Of a stretch of 64,000 nt of DNA, positions 26,531-34,130 are shown piece by piece. Origin of the DNA: Nonomuraea sp. NBC_00507. Its GTDB lineage: Bacteria; Actinomycetota; Actinomycetes; Streptosporangiales; Streptosporangiaceae. The notes beneath the pieces are model-generated. The model saw only the letters and a list, made by a program, of their open reading frames with translations. It ran no database searches and was not told where the DNA came from. Position 1 is the first letter of the stretch, and each line of letters opens with the position of its first letter. A program made the position numbers and the translations under genes. Location: positions 9,362,001 through 9,426,000 of the forward strand of contig NZ_CP107853.1 of assembly GCF_036013525.1 (NCBI RefSeq), written 5' to 3'.

Positions 26531-28831
26531 TCATTCGTGTGCTGCGTCGAGTGTGCCCGCGTACGTGCTGTGCAGGCGGCGCGACTGCGTGGCCAGGTCT
26601 CCAGGCCGCACCGGGGCCGCGCCGTCCCGCAGGAAGGTCTCGGCCCGCTCGCGGAGCCGTTCGTGCAGCTTCGTCTCGGCGCCGGGATCGCCGGCGAGCG
26701 CGGGGGCCAGGCCCCGCGCCCACAGCTCCCAGCGGTCGCGGTAGTAGCCGCCGACGAGTCCCGCCCAGTGCCGGCCCGCGTAGTCGTCGAGGAGCGGGCT
26801 GTCCGCGGTGCCCCACACCGTGATGATGCGGCGGGCGTTGTCCCGCAGGACCTCGCGGTCGGCCGGCCCGGCGGCCCAGGACACGGCCTTGTCCTCCCAG
26901 TGCTGGAAGGTGTATTCGGGGCGGCAGGCCAGCATCCGGTCGAGGTCCTCGAAGACCGTCAGGAACCGGGCGACCCACTCGGGGTCGCCCGCCGACTCCA
27001 CGACGTCGAGGCAGAGGCGGTCGGCCACCCTGGCCATGTAGGCGATGCCGGTCTCCATGAGGTCGTGCCCGAGCGGCCCGTCCAGCAGGCCGCCGTCGTG
27101 CTCGGCCGCCTCGATCATCTTCTCCCAGGCCTGTGCCAGCACGGCCGGCCGGTACCAGGGGGCACGAGACACCTCGGGTGTCCGCTCGTAGGAGGGATGG
27201 GTGGTGAGCACGCCCTGGAACTGGTCGGGAGCGATCCGCACGCCCTGCGCGCCGTAGACGGTGTCCAGGAGGCCGCGCCAGGCTGCCCGCAGCTCGGGCG
27301 TCCCCTGCCCCTCGTAGCGCTCGCTGACGAAGGCGTCGAGCCAGGCCTCGAGGTCGGGAACCCGGTTCCAGATCTGGTCGGCCACCAGCTCGAAGAAGAC
27401 CGGGTTGTTGCGGGTGGCCTCCATGGACAGGCCGAGCCCGGCGGGCGGGCTCGGCGACGCCAGGGCCGCGTCGATCCCGGCCGGCACACTACGCAGGTCG
27501 GCGGCCGGATCGGTGCGGCCGCCGAAGTTGAGCAGCGCGCACCAGAGCCACGGTTTTCCGGAGAATCCCTCGAAAGTGCCCCACAGCGGATCGTGCTCCG
27601 CCCACAGGTCGGCCACGAGCATCCGGTCGTGCGGGATCGCGTCGAGGAATGTGGTGACGCGGTCCTCGGTCCAGAAGTCCCGCTGGTAGGAGAACGGCCA
27701 GGCCTGCATGAGCCACACCGCGTCCGGGTCGGCGGCCCGCAGACCGGCCAGCGTCGCAGCCGCCACGGCGCCGGGGAAGGACGGGTCGGCGTCGATGGGG
27801 ATCATCTCGATGAACGGGTCGGCGGCGTAGAGGTGGTCGGTGCCGAAGAGCTTGATCTGGGCGCGGGCGAGCTCGGCGCCGATGCGCTCGTACAGCGGGT
27901 CGGCAGGGTCGAGGGCCCAGGTCTCGAATCCCTGCCACTGGCGACGGCCGGCCCTCGCTGAGGCTGCGATCTCGCGTGGAACGTGTCCGGTGAAGGCCGG
28001 GAGCACAGGCGTCATGCCGAAGGCCCGCTCACGGTCGAGGATGCGTGCCCCGAGCTCGCGACGACTCTCGATCCAGGACGAGGGGAGCGGGCCGGCGAAG
28101 TCGTCCAGGCAGCCCATGAACTGGAACGGCAGGTAGCCCGGCCCGCCCAGGAAGCTCCGGATCCGGTCGTCGTCGAGGCCGAGAAGGGAGTAGGCGGCGT
28201 GCAGCGCGGCCTCGTGGCCGGTGATGGCCAGCGGCATGGTGATGCCGTGCAAGGCCATCCAGTCGATCTCGCGTTCCCAGTCGGCCCAGTCCCAGTAGGG
28301 CATCGTGTAGCTGAAGGTGCAGAAGTTGAAGTAATAGCCCTCCCGCACCCGGGCCGAGCCCTGGCGGAGCGGGGCGTCGGGGAACGACGTCAGCCGCAGG
28401 GGAAGCACCGTGTCCCAGCCCACGGACATGCCGCAATGCTCCCGGAGATAGTGATGCAACGCGACGGAGGCGCTCACTCCGTCCGTCGCGGCGACGGTGA
28501 GCACGCCGCCCTTCGCCTCGTACGCGTACGCGCGCCGCGCACCGTCCTGGGCACCGTCCTGGGCACCGTCCTGGGCACCGTCCTGGGCACCGTCCTGGGC
28601 ACCGTCCTGGGCACCGTCCTGGGCACCGTCCTGGGCACCGTCCTGGGCACCGTCCTGGGCACCGTCCTGGGCACCGTCCTGGGCACCGTCCTGGGCACCG
28701 TCCTGGGCACCGTCCTGGGCAGCGGAGCTCGCGAACCGGACCGACTCCGCCACCGGCCCGAGAACACGATGGGCGAGGCCGCGGACGGTGTCCGCCCACA
28801 GCGGCGCATGCTCGCCGTCACCGGACAACAT
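26531..28831 (-). CDS. alpha-N-acetylglucosaminidase, GH89 (NAGLU-like)
   Basis: A 766-residue homologue of human NAGLU, which removes terminal alpha-linked GlcNAc from glycans. The small N-terminal domain precedes the barrel, whose conserved stretches include NFCTFSYTMPYWDWADWEREIDWMALHG, FTGHVP, FGTDHLYAADPFIEM, WLMQAWPF and WCALLNFGGR; the two active-site Glu are expected around the HGITMP-to-NEMTP equivalent and the later LSMEATRNN segment. No signal peptide is present, so it should act in the cytoplasm on an imported glycoside. Residues about 38-97 are 15 tandem AQDG units from a 12-bp repeat. It is the first gene of the leftward operon and diverges from the ROK/ABC genes. Confidence 0.92.
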   Translation of the reverse strand: MLSGDGEHAPLWADTVRGLAHRVLGPVAESVRFASSAAQDGAQDGAQDGAQDGAQDGAQDGAQDGAQDGAQDGAQDGAQDGAQDGAQDGAQDGAQDGARRAYAYEAKGGVLTVAATDGVSASVALHHYLREHCGMSVGWDTVLPLRLTSFPDAPLRQGSARVREGYYFNFCTFSYTMPYWDWADWEREIDWMALHGITMPLAITGHEAALHAAYSLLGLDDDRIRSFLGGPGYLPFQFMGCLDDFAGPLPSSWIESRRELGARILDRERAFGMTPVLPAFTGHVPREIAASARAGRRQWQGFETWALDPADPLYERIGAELARAQIKLFGTDHLYAADPFIEMIPIDADPSFPGAVAAATLAGLRAADPDAVWLMQAWPFSYQRDFWTEDRVTTFLDAIPHDRMLVADLWAEHDPLWGTFEGFSGKPWLWCALLNFGGRTDPAADLRSVPAGIDAALASPSPPAGLGLSMEATRNNPVFFELVADQIWNRVPDLEAWLDAFVSERYEGQGTPELRAAWRGLLDTVYGAQGVRIAPDQFQGVLTTHPSYERTPEVSRAPWYRPAVLAQAWEKMIEAAEHDGGLLDGPLGHDLMETGIAYMARVADRLCLDVVESAGDPEWVARFLTVFEDLDRMLACRPEYTFQHWEDKAVSWAAGPADREVLRDNARRIITVWGTADSPLLDDYAGRHWAGLVGGYYRDRWELWARGLAPALAGDPGAETKLHERLRERAETFLRDGAAPVRPGDLATQSRRLHSTYAGTLDAAHE
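28539..28718 (-). repeat. 12-bp minisatellite, 15 perfect copies, inside GH89
   Basis: Fifteen identical head-to-tail copies of GCACCGTCCTGG (+ strand) spanning 180 bp. In the leftward gene each copy encodes AQDG. Because the unit is a multiple of three, expansion or contraction changes only linker length. Perfect identity of all copies points to recent slippage. Confidence 0.95.
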
Positions 28832-28853
28832 CGCAGGTCACACCCCTCGACGA

Positions 28854-28880
28854 ATTAGTTCCGTACGATCCATAATTAAT
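28854..28880. promoter_or_regulatory. candidate ROK operator in the GH89/ROK divergent region
   Basis: An AT-rich patch with imperfect inverted arms ATTAGTT (28854-28860) and AATTAAT (28874-28880), seven bases each with one mismatch, 13 bases apart. It stands out from the GC-rich surroundings and lies between the divergent starts of GH89 (28831) and ROK (28926), so it could control both. TATGCT at 28880-28885 may be the rightward -10. Confidence 0.4.
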
Positions 28881-28925
28881 ATGCTAGCGTACCGGGACAT
28901 CGGTCGAAGGGGCTCGGAGAGGCAC

Positions 28926-30185
28926 ATGGAGCAGCTGGTCGCCGCGGGCACGCAGTTCATGCGGGAGGTCAACGCGGCCGCGATCCTGAGCAGGCTGCGG
29001 GCCGAGACCAGCATGAGTGTGTCGGCGCTGGCCAAGTCGGTGGGGTTGTCCAGGCAGGCGGTCACCCGTTCGCTCAACGCCCTGGCCGAGGAGGGCCTCG
29101 TCGAGTTCGGCCCCGTCGACCGCGACACCACCCGGGCGGGGCGGCCCGCGCAGCTGGTGCGGTTCCGGGCGGAGGCGGGTCACGTGCTGGGGCTGTCGAT
29201 CAGCCCGCAGGACGTGCGCGTGGCGGTGGCGGATCTGTCCGGGGCGGTCATCGCGACCGACGCGGTGCAGCTCGGCCCCGGCGCCGACGGGGTCCACGCG
29301 GTGGAGACGCTGCTGTCCACGGTGGCACTGACGCTGCGGGCGACCGGCCTCACGACCGGCGATCTCTGGTTCGCCTCGGCGGGCACCCCGGGCATCGTCG
29401 ACCCGGCGTCCGGGATCATCAAGCTCATCCCGAGCCTGCCGGGGCTGACCGGCGACGTCCTCCTGCGCCGGCTCCAGGAGACGCTCGGCTGCCCGATCTA
29501 CCTGGACAACGACGTCAAGCTGGCGACGCAGGGCGAGCGGTGGCGAGGCGCGCAGCGGCGTGAGGACTCGCTGGTGTTGGTTCACTGGGGCGAACGCGTC
29601 GGCGCCGGGATCGTGCTCAACGGCGAGCTCTACCGTGGCGCCTCCAACGATGCGGGTGACGTCGGCTTCCTCGATCTGTTCACCGACGCGGCGGGCGGCG
29701 GCCCCGCAGAGTCCCGCCACCCCCACGGCCTCGGCCCGTTCGAGCACCGGGTGGGCGGCGAGGAGATCGTGCGCCAGGCCGCCGCGGCGGCCGAACGCGC
29801 CGGCGACGGTGAATTCCGCGCCCGGATCGAGGCCGCGGGAGAGCGCGCGTTCGAGGCCGTGCTGGACGCCGTCGTCGACGGCCGGCCTGCGGCTCTGGAG
29901 GCGATCGACGTGGTGGCACGCCGTTTCGCCAAAGGCATCGCCGTGCTCCGAGCCATTCTCAACCCCCGGCTCGTGGTCATCGGCGGGCCCTTGGCCAGAT
30001 GCGGCGAGAGGCTGCTGGAGGCGCTCCGGCGGCATCTGTCCGGCGAGCCGCTGGACCAGCCCGCGCTGGAGGTCTCGACGCTCCACGAGGACGCCGTCGT
30101 CCACGGGGCGCTGCGGCACTCGCTGGAGGAGATCGAACGCACCAGGTTCGGCCTGGTGAGAACCGGTCGTCACGAAGGCCGTTGA
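28926..30185 (+). CDS. ROK-family transcriptional regulator
   Basis: A 419-residue ROK repressor: an N-terminal winged helix (about 12-75, VNAAAILSRLRAETSMSVSALAKSVGLSRQAVTRSL) fused to a sugar-kinase-like ASKHA domain (LGLSISPQDVRVAVADLSG; ASAGTPGIVDP; DNDVKLATQGERWRG; GERVGAGIVLNGELYRG). The zinc-binding Cys cluster typical of many ROK proteins is not evident. Such regulators sense sugars or amino sugars. Start chosen at ATG 28926, preceded by GGAGAGG. It diverges from GH89-murQ-kinase and precedes the ABC importer, so it probably controls the whole locus. Confidence 0.9.
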   Translation: MEQLVAAGTQFMREVNAAAILSRLRAETSMSVSALAKSVGLSRQAVTRSLNALAEEGLVEFGPVDRDTTRAGRPAQLVRFRAEAGHVLGLSISPQDVRVAVADLSGAVIATDAVQLGPGADGVHAVETLLSTVALTLRATGLTTGDLWFASAGTPGIVDPASGIIKLIPSLPGLTGDVLLRRLQETLGCPIYLDNDVKLATQGERWRGAQRREDSLVLVHWGERVGAGIVLNGELYRGASNDAGDVGFLDLFTDAAGGGPAESRHPHGLGPFEHRVGGEEIVRQAAAAAERAGDGEFRARIEAAGERAFEAVLDAVVDGRPAALEAIDVVARRFAKGIAVLRAILNPRLVVIGGPLARCGERLLEALRRHLSGEPLDQPALEVSTLHEDAVVHGALRHSLEEIERTRFGLVRTGRHEGR

Positions 30186-30224
30186 GGACCTGACCCCACC
30201 ACCCCCCGACAGAGGAGAAAGGTC

Positions 30225-31553
30225 ATGCGTATCACGACACCAGCCCGGCGCGAGCTCCGGCACGCGCTCGTGGCGCTGGGCGTCACGGCGGCACTCGCCC
30301 TGACGGCCTGCGCGGGCACCAGCAGCACGGCCGGCAACCCGGCACCGAAGGTCGACGTCTCGACGACCATCCCCAGCGACCCGGTGACGCTCACTCTCGC
30401 CTATACCAACGACCCGCCGACCAAGGCGCTCATCGACGGCTTCACCAAGAAGCACCCGAACGTCACCATCAAGCCCCAGATGACGCCGTTCAACGACTAC
30501 ATCAAGTCCATCAAGCTCGCGATGTCGTCCGACGCGGCGCCGGACATCGCCCAGTACAACCCGGGCGCGATGAACTCCCTGGTCCCGGCCGGCCTCATCC
30601 TGGACCTGGGCCCGTGGTCCAAGGCGTACGGCTGGAACACGAAGTTCCCGCCGGCCAGCCTGGAGGTCCTGAGCTCGGACAAGTCGGCCAAGCAGTTCGG
30701 CACCGGCAGCCTGTACGCCGTGCCCGGCGGGCTCTCCGTGCTCGGCGTCTTCTACAACAAGAAGATCGTGAAGGAGGCGCCGAAGACGCTGGCCGAGTTC
30801 GAGGCCGCGATGAAGCAGGCCAAGGACGCCGGCCACACGCCGCTGAGCAACGGCGCGCTCCAGGTCGGCGGTTTCCACCTGTGGAACGCGCTGCTCAACG
30901 TCACCGGCGACGTCGCCGACTACCGGTCCTGGGTGTACGGCAAGCAGGGCTCGACCATCGAGAACCCCGCCGCGCTGAAGGCCACCCAGATGCTGACCGA
31001 CTGGGCGAAGAAGGGATACATCTCCAGCTCGGCGAGCGCCACCGCGGACGCCGACGCACTGGCGAGCTTCGCCAAGGGCGGCAGCGCGTTCCTGATCACC
31101 GGTAACTGGGCCGCCTCCACCCTGGAGACGGAGATGGGGAACGACGTCGGCTTCTTCCTCATGCCCACGGAATCGGCCGACAAGCCGGCGAACGTCGCCT
31201 CCGGGGCGAGCGTCGCCTACGCCATCTCGGCGAAGAGCAAGAACCCGAACGTCGCCGCGGCGTTCCTCGACTACCTGGGCTCGCCGGAAGCGGCCAAGAT
31301 CGAGTTCGACGGCGGGTTCATGCCGGTCGACACCAAGGCCGACCTCGGGGCCGAGGGGCTGCGGGGCGAGATCGCGACCATCTTCTCGCAGGTGGCGCAG
31401 AACAACGGCATCGTCCCGTTCCCCGACTTCGCCTCCCCCGGCATGATCGACAAGCTGACCCCCGGCATCCAGGGGCTCATCAACGACAAGATGGCCCCCG
31501 ATGCCTTCCTCCGCTCCCTGCAGGGGTCGTGGGACGCCCACCATGGCTCGTGA
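30225..31553 (+). CDS. ABC transporter sugar-binding lipoprotein
   Basis: A family 1 extracellular solute-binding protein of 442 residues. The signal peptide ends in a lipobox (LALTACAG, Cys about 28), so it is anchored to the outer face of the membrane. The mature part shows the carbohydrate-binding protein pattern (AYTNDPPTKALIDGFTKKHPNV; SDAAPDIAQYNPGAM; GVFYNKKIVKEAPKTLAEFEAAM; GGSAFLITGNWAAS). A good ribosome binding site (GGAGAAAGG) precedes the ATG. Together with the GH89, MurQ and kinase genes it probably imports an alpha-GlcNAc-containing or amino-sugar glycoside. It overlaps the first permease gene by 11 bases. Confidence 0.92.
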   Translation: MRITTPARRELRHALVALGVTAALALTACAGTSSTAGNPAPKVDVSTTIPSDPVTLTLAYTNDPPTKALIDGFTKKHPNVTIKPQMTPFNDYIKSIKLAMSSDAAPDIAQYNPGAMNSLVPAGLILDLGPWSKAYGWNTKFPPASLEVLSSDKSAKQFGTGSLYAVPGGLSVLGVFYNKKIVKEAPKTLAEFEAAMKQAKDAGHTPLSNGALQVGGFHLWNALLNVTGDVADYRSWVYGKQGSTIENPAALKATQMLTDWAKKGYISSSASATADADALASFAKGGSAFLITGNWAASTLETEMGNDVGFFLMPTESADKPANVASGASVAYAISAKSKNPNVAAAFLDYLGSPEAAKIEFDGGFMPVDTKADLGAEGLRGEIATIFSQVAQNNGIVPFPDFASPGMIDKLTPGIQGLINDKMAPDAFLRSLQGSWDAHHGS

Positions 31554-32496
31554 GCTGACCTCGTCCGTCTCTCCGCCGCGCGCCGTCGAGGCACGCGGCG
31601 GGGGGCGGGCGGCCCACCCGCCCGCCCGCTCGCCGCGCCGGCGCGGAGCGCGCGGCTGGCTCTACGTGCTGCCCGCACTCGCGGTCTACCTGGGATTCGC
31701 CATCTGGCCGGCGCTGAACACGCTGCGCCTGTCCCTCCTGACGTGGGACGGCATCCTGCCGGCCACCTGGGCGGGCTTCGGCAATTACGTGGAGATCTTT
31801 CAGGACTCGGCGCTGTATGAGGCCATCCTGCACAGCCTCGTGCTGATCATCTTCTTCTCGTTCATCCCCATCGGCGTCGGGCTGCTCATGACGGCGCTGC
31901 TGATGGGGAAGGTGCGCCGGGGGATGACGTTCTTCCGCGTCGTCTTCTTCCTCCCCCAGGTGCTTCCGCTCGTCGCCGTCGGCATCACCTGGCGGTGGCT
32001 CTACAGCGACGCCGGCGTCGTCAACCAGTTCCTCGACCTGGTGGGGCTGGGCGCGATCACCCGCGCCTGGCTGGGCGACTACCAGCTGGCGCTCGTCGCG
32101 CTCGGGCTCATCGGCACCTGGGTGATGAGCGGGCTGTGCATGATGCTCTTCCTGACCGGCGCGCAGAAGATCGACCCCTCCCTGTACGAGGCGGCCAAAC
32201 TCGACGGTGCGGGGTCGTTCCGGCAGTTCCGCCACGTCACGCTGCCCGGGGTGCGCCGGGAGATCACCGTCGCCGGCGTCATCACCACGATCGCCGCTCT
32301 GGCCAGCTTCGACCTGGTCTTCGTCACGACGAACGGCGGCCCGGCGGGTCAGACCAACGTGCCCGGTCTGCTGGTCTACCGGCTGGCCTTCAACGAAGGC
32401 GACATCGGCGGCGCCAGCGCGCTGGCCGTCGTGCTGACCGTGATCGTGGTCGCCGTCGTCAGCGCCGTCCGATACTTCACCAGGGATGAGAGTTGA
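31543..32496 (+). CDS. ABC sugar permease, MalF/UgpA type
   Basis: An inner-membrane permease of 317 residues with six predicted transmembrane helices after a 50-residue Arg/Pro-rich cytoplasmic N terminus. The EAA loop that docks the ATPase is visible at DPSLYEAAKLDGAGSFRQFRHVTLPG (about 220-245). Start chosen at ATG 31543 inside the end of the binding-protein gene; the longer upstream frame has no better signal. Followed immediately by the second permease. No ATP-binding subunit is encoded nearby, so a shared MsiK/MsmK-type ATPase is likely used. Confidence 0.9.
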   Translation: MARELTSSVSPPRAVEARGGGRAAHPPARSPRRRGARGWLYVLPALAVYLGFAIWPALNTLRLSLLTWDGILPATWAGFGNYVEIFQDSALYEAILHSLVLIIFFSFIPIGVGLLMTALLMGKVRRGMTFFRVVFFLPQVLPLVAVGITWRWLYSDAGVVNQFLDLVGLGAITRAWLGDYQLALVALGLIGTWVMSGLCMMLFLTGAQKIDPSLYEAAKLDGAGSFRQFRHVTLPGVRREITVAGVITTIAALASFDLVFVTTNGGPAGQTNVPGLLVYRLAFNEGDIGGASALAVVLTVIVVAVVSAVRYFTRDES

Positions 32497-32498
32497 GC

Positions 32499-33314
32499 AT
32501 GCGCGGCGGTGTCAGTCTCAGGTACGGAGTGCTCGTCCTGCTCGCGGTCATGATTCTGGTGCCGTTCGCCGGCATCATCCTGGCCGCCCTGCATCCGCCC
32601 GGTTCGCAGCTCAACGGGCTGAGCATCCCGGACCAGTGGTCGTGGGAGAACTTCACGCTCGCCTGGGAGCGGGGCAACATGACCGCGCTCATGCGCTCGA
32701 GCCTGCTGATCGCGGTCTTCGTGGTGCCGCTGTCGGTGGTGCTGGCCACGCTCGCCGGCTACGGCCTGGCGATCCTCAGGGTGTGGGGGCACCGGACGTT
32801 GTCGTTCGCGTTCGTGATGGGGCTCACGCTGCCGATCGAGCTGATCGTGGTGGCGCTCTACTTCAACCTGCGCGAGGTCGGCCTCACCAACTCCTACGTC
32901 GGCATCATCCTGGCCGAGGCGGCCCTGTTCATGCCGTTCGGGGTCTACTGGATGCAGACGCACTTCTCGAACGTGCCCGAGGAGCTCGTGGAGGCGGCGC
33001 GGATCGACGGCGCCAGGGACCTCATCGTGCTGGCGCGGGTGCTGGTGCCCATCTCGTGGCCGGCGATCACCACGCTGTCAGTGCTGTACTTCATGTGGTC
33101 GTGGAACCAGTTCATGCTGGTGCTGGTGATGATGCAGGACCCGGACCGGCGCACCGCGCCGAGCGGGCTGGGGCTCTTCGTCGGCGAGCACACAACGGAC
33201 ATCCCGTTGCTGGGGGCCGCCTGTTTGATCGTCATCGCGCCGATCGTCGTGGTGTATCTCCTCTTCCAGCGCAGCTTCGTGAGCGGGATCACCCAGGGCG
33301 CCATCAAGGGCTGA
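32499..33314 (+). CDS. ABC sugar permease, MalG/UgpE type
   Basis: The second permease of the importer, 271 residues and six transmembrane helices. The EAA motif is VPEELVEAARIDGARDLIVLARVLVPISWP (about 160-190), and the C terminus (FQRSFVSGITQGAIKG) is the typical MalG-type ending that reaches the ATPase. ATG 32499 lies two bases after the stop of the first permease; a TTG six bases earlier overlaps that stop and is a less likely start. It is the last gene of the ROK-ABC operon. Confidence 0.9.
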   Translation: MRGGVSLRYGVLVLLAVMILVPFAGIILAALHPPGSQLNGLSIPDQWSWENFTLAWERGNMTALMRSSLLIAVFVVPLSVVLATLAGYGLAILRVWGHRTLSFAFVMGLTLPIELIVVALYFNLREVGLTNSYVGIILAEAALFMPFGVYWMQTHFSNVPEELVEAARIDGARDLIVLARVLVPISWPAITTLSVLYFMWSWNQFMLVLVMMQDPDRRTAPSGLGLFVGEHTTDIPLLGAACLIVIAPIVVVYLLFQRSFVSGITQGAIKG

Positions 33315-33356
33315 CCGCCTGCACGGGGCTGGGGTTTGGCGTTGGAGCCGACCGCC

Positions 33357-34130
33357 ATGTCAAGATGCGGTGTGGTCGGTACCCCGCCTGAGCTGGAGCG
33401 TGGCACCGGCGTCCCCGCGCACGTGCAGATCGAGCGATGGCTGCTTGAGTCCATCGACAGCGGCGAGCTGGCGCCGGGCGACCGGCTGCCCGGCGAGCGG
33501 GAGCTGGCCGGGCGGCTCGGCGTGAGCAGGATGACGCTCAGACAGGCCCTGGCGACGCTGGAGCACGACGGCGTGCTGGTCAGGGTCCCCGGCAGGGCGG
33601 GCGGCGCGTTCGTGGCCGAGCCGCGCATCGAGTGCGACCTGACGGGCCTGGCCGGGTTCACCGAGCAGATGCGGCGGGCTCACCTGCGGGCCGAGGCGAG
33701 GATCCTGACGGCCAGGACGGTGCCCGCCAGGGGCACGGTGGCCCGAGCGCTTGAGGTCGAGGCGGGCTCGCCCGTGCACGAGGTGGCCAGGGTGCGCTCG
33801 GCCGGGCGCTCGCCGGTGGCGCTCGAGCGTTCCTACTTCCCCGACCTGCCCGGGCTGCTCGACCAGGACCTCACCGGCTCCCTCTACACTCTCCTGGCCA
33901 CCCACTACGACCTGGGGCCGCGCACCGCGGTCGAGCACCTCGACCCGGTGATCGCCCGCCCGGGGGACGCCGCCGAGCTGGGCATCGCGCCGGGCGCGCC
34001 GCTCATGCTGATCGAGCGCACGGCCTACGCGGCGGACGGCACGCCGGTGGAGTTCGCGCGCGACCTGTTCCGCCCCGACCGGGTCCGCATCGCGGTACGC
34101 AGCGGCGTCACGGGACCAGCGGAGTCTTGA
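33357..34130 (+). CDS. GntR-family regulator, HutC/UTRA type
   Basis: A 257-residue GntR repressor. The winged helix covers about residues 20-85 (VQIERWLLESIDSGELAPGDRLPGERELAGRLGVSRMTLRQAL), and a UTRA ligand-binding domain follows (VARVRSAGRSPVALERSYFP; VEHLDPVIARPGDAAELGI). UTRA members such as DasR, NagR and HutC bind GT-N-AC palindromes and respond to amino-sugar phosphates or related metabolites. Starts at 33336, 33357 (ATG) and 33372 (GTG) are all possible; 33357 was chosen without strong support. The gene overlaps the convergent FAD enzyme gene by 23 bases. A GGTCTAGACC site at 36496 is a plausible target. Confidence 0.88.
   Translation: MSRCGVVGTPPELERGTGVPAHVQIERWLLESIDSGELAPGDRLPGERELAGRLGVSRMTLRQALATLEHDGVLVRVPGRAGGAFVAEPRIECDLTGLAGFTEQMRRAHLRAEARILTARTVPARGTVARALEVEAGSPVHEVARVRSAGRSPVALERSYFPDLPGLLDQDLTGSLYTLLATHYDLGPRTAVEHLDPVIARPGDAAELGIAPGAPLMLIERTAYAADGTPVEFARDLFRPDRVRIAVRSGVTGPAES

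Noticed and set aside
28539..28718. Possible CRISPR or regulatory iteron array
   Set aside because: Perfect 12-bp units with no spacers inside the GH89 reading frame; it is a coding minisatellite.
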